A stretch of DNA of 34,423 nt from Sphingopyxis granuli NBRC 100800. Its GTDB lineage: Bacteria > Pseudomonadota > Alphaproteobacteria > Sphingomonadales > Sphingomonadaceae. The notes beneath the pieces are model-generated. The model saw nothing but the letters and a program-made list of their open reading frames with translations, searched no databases and was not told the DNA's origin. How positions within the stretch are numbered: position 1 is the stretch's first letter; each line of letters starts with the position of its first letter. The stretch is from contig NZ_BCUA01000040.1 in NCBI RefSeq assembly GCF_001591045.1, forward strand, positions 1 through 34,423, read 5' to 3'. This document shows, in pieces, positions 14,845-20,697 of the stretch. Position numbers and translations under genes: made by a program.

Positions 14845-14877
14845 AAGGGCGCGGAACCATCGCGGTTCCGCGCCCTT
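14845..14877 (+). terminator. terminator after the secreted-protein gene
   Basis: A perfect 14-bp stem (14845-14858 with 14864-14877), a 5-base loop and TTCTT following. It lies between convergent genes and could also stop the TetR transcript. Confidence 0.8.
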
Positions 14878-14907
14878 CTTCGTATGGTGCATCCGGAAGG
14901 AGGGTTC

Positions 14908-15549
14908 CTATTCGGCGACGCCGAAGGTCAGGCCGACGACCTTCTCCACCATCGTCTCGTCCCATTCGACCCGGTGATCGAGGATCAGCATGGCGAGGCC
15001 GTGGACCACGGCCCAGGCGTGGAGTGACGCGGGTTCGGGATCGTCGAGATCGGGCAGCGCCTGCGCCACCCCGGCGCGCAGCAGATGATAGGCGGTCTCT
15101 CCCCCGTCGGCACCGCCGTCGCGATAACGCTCCGGCATCTGCCGCGTGAAGCTCAACCGGAAGATCGCGGGCTCGTCATGCGCGAAGCGGACATAGGCGA
15201 TGCCGGTCGCAAGGAAGCCCGCCTTGCCGCCGCCCGCCTTCAGCCACGCCTGCGCCTGAAGCGCGCCCAGTCGCCGCAGCCCTTCGTCGGCAAGCGCGTC
15301 GAGCAACGCCTCTTTGTCGGGGAAATGGCGATAAAGGGCAGTGGCGCTCACCCCCACGTCGCGCGCCAGTGCGCGCAGGCCCAAGTCGCTCCCGTCGCCT
15401 TCCGCCAGCCGTTTCATCCCCGCCGCGATGACCGCCGCGCGCAGATCGCCGTGGTGATAGGAGCCGCCCCGCGGCACGGTGCCCTCCGCGTCCGGTGCCG
15501 GCGCGGCCAGGCCGCTTTCCAAGTTGACACTGTTATCATCGCCTGCCAT
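14908..15549 (-). CDS. TetR/AcrR family transcriptional regulator
   Basis: 213-residue DNA-binding repressor-type protein. After a Gly/Ala/Pro-rich N-terminal tail of about 30 residues, YHHGDLRAAVIAAGMKRLAE starts the TetR domain, and the helix-turn-helix is at about residues 56-77 (LGLRALARDVGVSATALYRHF), followed by PDKEALLDAL. The C-terminal part (GIAYVRFAHDEPAIFRLSF) resembles the WHG-type ligand domain. It is divergent from the carotenoid oxygenase, 72 bp away, so control of that gene and itself is the simplest reading. The ATG at 15549 is used; a much longer open frame running upstream through the oxygenase gene is an antisense artefact. The ligand is unknown. Confidence 0.9.
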   Translation of the reverse strand: MAGDDNSVNLESGLAAPAPDAEGTVPRGGSYHHGDLRAAVIAAGMKRLAEGDGSDLGLRALARDVGVSATALYRHFPDKEALLDALADEGLRRLGALQAQAWLKAGGGKAGFLATGIAYVRFAHDEPAIFRLSFTRQMPERYRDGGADGGETAYHLLRAGVAQALPDLDDPEPASLHAWAVVHGLAMLILDHRVEWDETMVEKVVGLTFGVAE

Positions 15550-15566
15550 GTTGCCACCGTAAACAT
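15524..15566 (+). promoter_or_regulatory. candidate promoter and TetR operator of the carotenoid oxygenase gene
   Basis: TTGACA (15524-15529) is followed after 17 bases by CATGTT (15547-15552), a possible -10. An inverted repeat ATGTT-N9-AACAT (15548-15566) overlaps that -10 and the TetR start codon, a place where bound regulator would block the oxygenase promoter. The arms are short and the -10 is weak, so the call is tentative. Confidence 0.4.
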
Positions 15567-15621
15567 AGCGACTCGATCGCGCAAGCGCAGAGTCCGGACC
15601 GAGGAGCAGAGGAGCACTGCC

Positions 15622-17064
15622 ATGGCCAGCAACGTCGAAAATCTGATCCGCAGCGCGGTGACCAAGGGTATCACCAAGGTGGCGGACTATAATCGCAGGC
15701 GCCTGCCCCAACCGACCGACGCGCATCCCTATCTGACCGGCATCCACACGCCGATGACCGAGGAACTGACGCTGGAGGCGCTGCGCGTCGAGGGCGATAT
15801 TCCCGCCGCGCTGTCCGGCCGCTACCTGCGCAACGGCCCCAATCCGGCTCTCCCCCCCGATCCCGCGAGCTACCACTGGTTCACGGGCGCCGGAATGGTC
15901 CATGGCATCCGCATCGCGGACGGCCGGGCGCACTGGTACCGCAACCGCTGGGTGCGCGGGGCCGAGGCGTGCGAGGCGCTCGGCGAACCACTGCCGCCCG
16001 GACCGCGCGGCGACCGCAACGATGCGCCGAACACCAATGTCGTCGGGCTGGCCGGGCGGACCTTTGCGATCGTCGAGGCGGGCGGCAAGCCGGTCGAACT
16101 GTCCGACACGCTGGACAGCATCGCGCACAATCCGTTCGACGGCACGCTCGCCGGTCCCTACAGCGCGCACCCGCACCACGACCCCTTCGCCAACGAGACG
16201 CATGCGGTCACCTATGCCGGGGGCGAGCCGAACCGCGTGTGGCACGTCGTCCTCGACGCCGACGCGCATGTGATCCGCGAAGAACCGGTCGCGGTCAGCG
16301 ACGGGCCGTCGATCCACGACTGCGCGATTACCGAACATTATGCGCTGGTCTTCGACCTGCCCGTCACCTTCTCGATGAAATCGCTGCTCGCCGGGCACAG
16401 CTTTCCCTATGCGTGGAACGAGCGTCATCCGGCGCGGATCGGCCTGCTGCCCCGCACCGGGCGCGGCGACGACATCGTCTGGGTGCCGGTCGATCCCTGC
16501 TATGTTTTTCACCCTGCCAATGCGTTTGAGACGGCGGACGGCAAGGTGATCGTCGATGTCGTCGCGCACGACACGATGTTCGCGCGCTCGAAACGCGGCC
16601 CCGACAGCGAGCGGTCGCGGCTCGAACGCTGGACGATCGATCCCGCGGCGCGGACGACGCTGCGCACGGTCATCGACGACCAGCCGCAGGAATTCCCGCG
16701 TTACGACGAGCGGCTGACGACGCGCCCCTATCGCTATATCTACAGCGTCGCGCTGTCCGAAAGCGCCGGCGCCGAGATGGCGATCGCCGAGACACGGCTG
16801 CTGCGCCACGATCTGGAGAAAGGCACGACCGAAGCGCGCGACTTCGGCCCCGGACGCCATCCCGGCGAATTCGTCTTCGTGCCGCGCGCGGCGGCGGGCG
16901 CGGAGGATGACGGCTGGCTGATCGGGCTGGTCGTCGACATGAACGACCAGACGACCGAACTGACGATCCTGAACGCCGACGACTTCAGCGGACCGCCGCA
17001 AGCCGTCGTGCATCTGCCGCACCGGGTGCCGCCGGGATTCCACGGCAACTGGGTCGCCGACTGA
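15622..17064 (+). CDS. carotenoid oxygenase family protein (CCD / lignostilbene dioxygenase type)
   Basis: 480-residue seven-bladed propeller dioxygenase. All four histidines that hold the catalytic Fe(II) are present in their usual settings: His183 (SAHPHHDP), His232 (SIHDCAITE), His297 (VFHPANAFE) and His474 (GFHGNWV). Family members split a double bond with O2, in carotenoids or apocarotenoids or in stilbenes from lignin breakdown; sphingomonads are known for the latter. The substrate cannot be read from the sequence. No signal peptide. The ATG at 15622 follows GGAG seven bases upstream. Neighbours: divergent TetR regulator; no carotenoid or lignin pathway genes nearby. Full length, no broken motif. 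Confidence 0.9.
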   Translation: MASNVENLIRSAVTKGITKVADYNRRRLPQPTDAHPYLTGIHTPMTEELTLEALRVEGDIPAALSGRYLRNGPNPALPPDPASYHWFTGAGMVHGIRIADGRAHWYRNRWVRGAEACEALGEPLPPGPRGDRNDAPNTNVVGLAGRTFAIVEAGGKPVELSDTLDSIAHNPFDGTLAGPYSAHPHHDPFANETHAVTYAGGEPNRVWHVVLDADAHVIREEPVAVSDGPSIHDCAITEHYALVFDLPVTFSMKSLLAGHSFPYAWNERHPARIGLLPRTGRGDDIVWVPVDPCYVFHPANAFETADGKVIVDVVAHDTMFARSKRGPDSERSRLERWTIDPAARTTLRTVIDDQPQEFPRYDERLTTRPYRYIYSVALSESAGAEMAIAETRLLRHDLEKGTTEARDFGPGRHPGEFVFVPRAAAGAEDDGWLIGLVVDMNDQTTELTILNADDFSGPPQAVVHLPHRVPPGFHGNWVAD

Positions 17065-17184
17065 CGCCTTCGGGCGGACGCAGCAGCGCCCAATCTTCGC
17101 CCAGCCGCCTCAGGACAACGGCTCATCGTGGAAATCGGTTGTTTTGGGCAGCGCTTTGCGCGCGCCATCCGTTCGATTGTCACT

Positions 17185-18207
17185 ATGACAAGACATATTG
17201 CCCTCTCCCGCCCCGCCACGAGCGCGATTGCCGCGCTCTTGGTCCTGTCCGCCCCTGCCGCTTTCGCGCAGGAAGCGCCGACGGCGCCTCCCACAATATC
17301 CCCCACGATGCCGATGAGCCCGCCGGTCGCCGCACCGACCGTTCCGGCACCCGGCCCGGCCGCTTCCACGGCCCCCGTCGCCACGCCGCCCGCGCCGCCC
17401 GCGCCGCAGCCGGTGATCCGCGTTCCCCTCGATATCGCGCCGCCCGACGAGGCGGACACGCCCAAGGCCGAACCGAAGGCGGCAGCCGCAGCGGCCCCGA
17501 CACAGGCGCAGCGTGCCCCGGCACGGCCGCGCGCGGCAGAGTCCGCTCGGGCCGCCGCCGCGCCGGCGCCCGTCGAAACAGCCCCCGCTGAAACGGCGCC
17601 AGCCGCCGAGATGACAGCGGCCGCTCCGCTTGCCGCAGCCCCCGCGACCGTTGCGCCGCCGGCCGAGACCATGGCCGAACCAGTTGCGCAGCGCGCGACG
17701 GGCAATGACTCCTTTCCCTGGGAGATCGTCGGCGGCGCCGCGGCCTTGCTGGTGATCGGCGGCGCCGGCCTCGCCTTCGCACGCCGCCGGCGTACGGCGG
17801 ATGAGGAAGAAGCGTTCGACACCGTCTTCATCGACGATGCCCGTGCAGCCGATCCGGTCCCGGCGGTTCCCGCACCCTCGCCGACGCCGCCGAGCGCGCC
17901 CGCCTTTGCCGCAACCCCTGCTGCCGGCATGGGTCGTCACGAAGCGATGGCGATGGCCGGCCCTACCCCGGGCAACCCCTTCGTCACGCTCCGCAAGCGC
18001 CTCGTGCGCGCACGCTTCCTCGATCGACAGGACCGCGCCCGCTACGACGCCATGCTCGCGGGCCAGAAGGACCTGCGCCGCAAGCCGGTGAGCGCGTGGG
18101 AGGTTTCGCAGCGCCCCGCCCCGGCCCCGGTGGCCGAGCAGGAGGTACGCCGGCCGGCGCCGGGTCGTCTCGGCGAGACGCGCCGTCCCGGCCTGACCCG
18201 CGGCTGA
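17185..18207 (+). CDS. Pro/Ala-rich exported protein with one membrane span
   Basis: About 340 residues, not a recognised family. Order: signal peptide (MTRHIALSRPATSAIAALLV, cleaved after AAFA); a long low-complexity Ala/Pro/Glu region (about residues 30-175); a single hydrophobic span WEIVGGAAALLVIGGAGLAF (about 181-200) followed by a stop-transfer ARRRR; an acidic patch (TADEEEAFDTVFIDD); a second Pro/Ala stretch; and a basic C-terminal part (NPFVTLRKRLVRARFLDRQDRARYDAMLAGQ) that looks folded. The layout, with Pro-rich outside and a basic domain inside, is that of a bitopic envelope protein. The start is chosen for the signal peptide; a GTG at 17128 is possible. It converges with rplL across a shared terminator. 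Confidence 0.65.
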   Translation: MTRHIALSRPATSAIAALLVLSAPAAFAQEAPTAPPTISPTMPMSPPVAAPTVPAPGPAASTAPVATPPAPPAPQPVIRVPLDIAPPDEADTPKAEPKAAAAAAPTQAQRAPARPRAAESARAAAAPAPVETAPAETAPAAEMTAAAPLAAAPATVAPPAETMAEPVAQRATGNDSFPWEIVGGAAALLVIGGAGLAFARRRRTADEEEAFDTVFIDDARAADPVPAVPAPSPTPPSAPAFAATPAAGMGRHEAMAMAGPTPGNPFVTLRKRLVRARFLDRQDRARYDAMLAGQKDLRRKPVSAWEVSQRPAPAPVAEQEVRRPAPGRLGETRRPGLTRG

Positions 18208-18213
18208 CCAACA

Positions 18214-18249
18214 GAAAAAGGGCGGCGCCATACGGCACCGCCCTTTTTC
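18214..18249 (-). terminator. bidirectional terminator between rplL and the Pro/Ala-rich gene
   Basis: A 16-bp stem with one mismatch (18214-18229 with 18234-18249), loop ATAC, and runs of five T on both strands at the stem base. It lies 46 bases after the rplL stop and 7 bases after the stop of the plus-strand gene. Confidence 0.9.
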
Positions 18250-18295
18250 TTTAGCGGAAGCGGCGGGACAGGCCCGCCGCGACCCGCACGACCGA

Positions 18296-18670
18296 TTACT
18301 TGAGTTCGACGGTCGCGCCGGCAGCTTCCAGCTTCTTCTTGATTTCTTCGGCTTCCGCCTTGTTGGCGCCTTCCTTGACGGCCTTCGGCGCGCCTTCGAC
18401 GAGCGCCTTGGCTTCGCCCAGGCCCAGGCCGGTGATCGCGCGGACTTCCTTGATGACGTTGATCTTCTGACCACCGTCGCCCGTCAGGATGACGTCGAAT
18501 TCAGTCTGCTCTTCGGCAGCCGGAGCGGCGCCACCAGCGGCGGGAGCGGCAACCGCAACCGCGGCGGCGGCCGAAACGCCCCACTTCTCTTCGAGCAGCT
18601 TCGAAAGCTCGGCGGCTTCCAGAACGGTCAGCGCCGACAGGTCTTCAACGATCTTGGCAAGATCAGCCAT
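18296..18670 (-). CDS. rplL: 50S ribosomal protein L7/L12
   Basis: 124-residue stalk protein of the large ribosomal subunit, which recruits translation GTPases. N-terminal dimerisation domain ([28 protein letters not shown]), Ala/Pro-rich hinge (about residues 35-55) and the C-terminal domain [39 protein letters not shown] are all typical. Start: GGAG is seven bases before the ATG at 18670 and only one before an in-frame ATG at 18676, so 18670 is chosen. It follows rplJ by 67 bp and is followed by a strong terminator rather than by rpoB. Confidence 0.98.
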   Translation of the reverse strand: MADLAKIVEDLSALTVLEAAELSKLLEEKWGVSAAAAVAVAAPAAGGAAPAAEEQTEFDVILTGDGGQKINVIKEVRAITGLGLGEAKALVEGAPKAVKEGANKAEAEEIKKKLEAAGATVELK

Positions 18671-18737
18671 GTTCATTCTCCATATGGGACCGGGAAAACC
18701 CGGTGAATTGTTGCAGATAGATAATCAGGTAAAAGAC

Positions 18738-19253
18738 TTATGCCGCTTCCTTGGCACCATAGGCGCCAAACACCCGCGCAAGCTGACCCGCCGGGGCTGC
18801 CGCAATCTGGGCAACCTTGGTGGCCGGGGCCTGAACCAGGCCGACCAGCGTGGCGCGCAGTTGGTCGAGCGACGGCAGCGCCGCAAGCGCCTTGACGCCT
18901 TCCACGTCGAGGACTACGTCCCCCATGCCGCCGCCAACGATCTCGAGCTTGTCGTTGGTCTTGGCAAATTCCACCGCAACCTTCGCAGCAGCCACCGGAT
19001 CGGCGGATGAAGCAATGGCCGTGGGGCCGGTCAGCAGATCGCCGATACCGGTATAGGGCGTGCCGTCGAGCGCGATACGGGCGAGACGGTTCTTCGAGAC
19101 CTTGAAGCTCGCGCCGGCGTCACGCATCTGCTGGCGAAGCACCGTCGACTGGGCGACGGTGAGGCCCAGGTTGCGAACAATCACAACCGAGGCTGCATTC
19201 GACAGCGTAGCGTTCAGCGCGGATACGGCTTCGGCCTTTTGAGCACGATCCAT
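18738..19253 (-). CDS. rplJ: 50S ribosomal protein L10
   Basis: 171-residue base of the ribosomal stalk, which binds L7/L12 dimers and 23S r[23 protein letters not shown] starts the protein; [35 protein letters not shown] is the rRNA-binding core; the Ala-rich C-terminal helix ([27 protein letters not shown]) is the L7/L12 attachment site. The ATG at 19253 has a GGAG ten bases upstream; a GTG five codons earlier is unlikely. It heads its own two-gene operon with rplL behind a promoter at 19530-19557 and a leader of about 270 bases, consistent with L10-type autogenous control. Confidence 0.98.
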   Translation of the reverse strand: MDRAQKAEAVSALNATLSNAASVVIVRNLGLTVAQSTVLRQQMRDAGASFKVSKNRLARIALDGTPYTGIGDLLTGPTAIASSADPVAAAKVAVEFAKTNDKLEIVGGGMGDVVLDVEGVKALAALPSLDQLRATLVGLVQAPATKVAQIAAAPAGQLARVFGAYGAKEAA

Positions 19254-19523
19254 GCCTTGTTTCTCCACTCATGCCCGAAAGCCCGCGCACCGGAATGCGC
19301 GCGCCGCCGGGCGGCTGACACACGCGCGGACAGACACGGGACGCATCCCGCCGATCCGCGCGCAACGATGTCCGATGGGGGCGGTCAAGCCGCGAACGCC
19401 GGGCGGAGCCAGGCGGGCGACCGATAAAGACTGTTCCCCGTCTAGGCTGGAAATTAAGCGGGGCAAATCCCCCGCACCAACGGTCTCGGACGGAATTGCC
19501 GGGGCCGGGGCCCTGACAACACG
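19254..19523 (-). promoter_or_regulatory. candidate L10 leader of rplJL
   Basis: A transcribed leader of about 270 bases with at least two clear hairpins on the minus strand: GCGGGG...CCCCGC (19458-19475) followed by TTAATTT, which looks like a weak attenuator, and CGCGCA...TGCGCG (19284-19301) shortly before the ribosome-binding site. In many bacteria an L10 leader binds L10-L12 and lowers expression; I did not match the conserved L10-leader core base by base. Confidence 0.4.
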
Positions 19524-19529
19524 GGGGCG

Positions 19530-19557
19530 CTCATAGCGGCGCGGCGCGCAAAGTCAA
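19530..19557 (-). promoter_or_regulatory. sigma-70-type promoter of rplJL
   Basis: Minus-strand TTGACT (19552-19557), 16-base spacer, TATGAG (19530-19535). The predicted start is near 19523. It explains independent transcription of rplJL away from rplKA. Confidence 0.65.
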
Positions 19558-19596
19558 GGCGTGGGGGGTCATTAGGATGTCGTGCGCCTACCTGAT

Positions 19597-19622
19597 CTCC
19601 CCTCCCGCCTGCGGGAGGGGAG
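19597..19622. repeat. palindromic repeat, CTCCCCTCCCGC type, copy 1
   Basis: CTCCCCTCCCGC and its exact reverse complement GCGGGAGGGGAG flank a 2-base centre CT. The 26-bp unit is identical, in opposite orientation, to 32720-32745. It is placed between the rplJ and PadR promoters. Confidence 0.8.
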
Positions 19623-19682
19623 TCAGATCTCAGCCGCCGCATTCAAAATGACCCGGCGCCACATGAAACTCATCATTCGCCC

Positions 19683-19711
19683 TTGCCAAAATCTATTTAA
19701 GATATATCTTA
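19683..19711 (+). promoter_or_regulatory. PadR gene promoter overlapped by a 14-bp palindromic operator
   Basis: TTGCCA (19683-19688), 16-base spacer, TATCTT (19705-19710) is a plausible promoter. TAAGATATATCTTA (19698-19711) is a perfect 14-bp palindrome that covers the -10. PadR proteins usually repress their own gene through such AT-rich palindromes, so self-repression is inferred. Confidence 0.6.
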
Positions 19712-19744
19712 GAAACATCTTGAAACACATAAAGGAAAGATATC

Positions 19745-20338
19745 ATGCATTTTCATCGACATAAGGACGGCTGCGGCAAACGGCACGGCATGCATCGCGG
19801 CGGACGCGGCTTCGGCCATGGGTTTGGTCCGGGCTTCGGCGGCCGGCGCGGCCATGACGACGGCGCGCGCGGTCCGCGTCGCCGCATGTTCGACAGCGGC
19901 GAACTGCGGCTTGTGCTGTTGAAGCTGATCGCCGACGAACCGCGCCACGGTTACGACTTGATCCGCCGGATCGAGGAACTGACCGGCGGCACCTATGCGC
20001 CGAGCCCGGGCGTCGTCTATCCCACCCTTACCCTGCTCGACGACATGGGGCAGATCGAGGCGCAGCAGAGAGAAGGCGCGAAGAAGCTGTTCGCGATCAC
20101 CGCCGCCGGCGAAGAGGAACTGGCGGCGAACCGCGAGCTCGTCGAAGCGCTGATCGCGCGCCTTGCCGCGATCGGCGAGGAGCAGCAGCGCACCGACAGC
20201 GCGTCGGTCCGCCGCGCGATGGGCAACCTGCGCGCGGTGCTCGTCAACCGGCTGCGTTCGCGCGACCTCGACGAGGCGACGGTGCACCAGGTCGTCGCGC
20301 TGATCGACGAGGCGGCGCAGAAGATCGAGCGGCTGTGA
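19745..20338 (+). CDS. PadR family regulator, YqjI-like, with His/Gly-rich metal-binding tail
   Basis: 197-residue regulator. The first 45 residues are rich in His, Gly and Arg (His2, 4, 6, 14, 17, 25, 37 and Cys10), then a PadR winged helix begins at about residue 48: MFDSGELRLVLLKLIADEPRHGYDLIR, and the GGTYAPSPGVVYPTLTLLDDMG segment is the hallmark of the family. The C-terminal helix (EATVHQVVALIDEAAQKIERL) is the dimerisation part. The order of features matches E. coli YqjI, a nickel-responsive PadR repressor that controls itself and the ferric reductase gene yqjH. Metal sensing here is therefore likely but inferred. Start: AAAGGA about eight bases before the ATG. Its stop overlaps the GTG of the DUF2218 gene (GTGA), so they are one operon. 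Confidence 0.85.
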   Translation: MHFHRHKDGCGKRHGMHRGGRGFGHGFGPGFGGRRGHDDGARGPRRRMFDSGELRLVLLKLIADEPRHGYDLIRRIEELTGGTYAPSPGVVYPTLTLLDDMGQIEAQQREGAKKLFAITAAGEEELAANRELVEALIARLAAIGEEQQRTDSASVRRAMGNLRAVLVNRLRSRDLDEATVHQVVALIDEAAQKIERL

Positions 20339-20697
20339 CGGAGGAAGCGACGAGCGCCGCCACCGCCACGGTGCCGACCGGCCACGCCAGCCGCTACCTC
20401 CAGCAGTTATGCAAGCATTGGCAGCATAATCTGGCGGTCGAGTTCACCCCCGATCGCGGAACGGTCGTGTTCCCGCGCGATGTGCGCGGGGCCGACTGGC
20501 CCGGCGACGCGCGCGTCACCTTCGACGCCACCGCCGCCGCGCTGACCGTCCGCATCGACGCCAGCAGCGCCGAGCATCTCGAAGCGCTGAAAGAGGTGGT
20601 CGCCCGCCACCTCGACCGCTTCGCCTTTCGCGAGGCGCCGCTGGCCTTCGACTGGCGCGCGCCCGAAGATCAGGGTTTCAGGCCGAACCGCGCGTAA
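20335..20697 (+). CDS. DUF2218 domain protein
   Basis: 120-residue protein with the DUF2218 pattern: ATVPTGHASRYLQQLCKHWQHNL at the N-terminus (the H-x-SRYLxQLCKHW core), then VEFTPDRGTVVFPR, and a C-terminal helix EALKEVVARHLDRFAFREAPLAFDW. DUF2218 often occurs fused to or beside siderophore-interacting (YqjH-like) ferric reductases, which fits coupling with a YqjI-like regulator; no reductase gene is adjacent here. The GTG start overlaps the stop of the PadR gene. Its 3' end overlaps the convergent DUF3857 gene by 28 bp. Cytoplasmic; biochemical role unknown, possibly heme- or iron-related. Confidence 0.8.
   Translation: MTEEATSAATATVPTGHASRYLQQLCKHWQHNLAVEFTPDRGTVVFPRDVRGADWPGDARVTFDATAAALTVRIDASSAEHLEALKEVVARHLDRFAFREAPLAFDWRAPEDQGFRPNRA

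Larger units (their letters stand above)
19254..19744. other. 491-bp spacer: rplJ leader, promoter, palindromic repeat and PadR control region
   Basis: No gene. From left to right: the rplJL leader (to about 19523), its promoter (19530-19557), a palindromic repeat (19597-19622), then an AT-rich stretch with the PadR promoter and operator (19683-19711). rplJ and the PadR gene are divergent. Confidence 0.7.

Noticed and set aside
15550..17043. A 711-codon minus-strand open frame continuing upstream from the TetR gene
   Set aside because: The part beyond 15549 is exactly antisense to the carotenoid oxygenase gene, which has all four iron-binding histidines; only the last 213 codons are the TetR protein.
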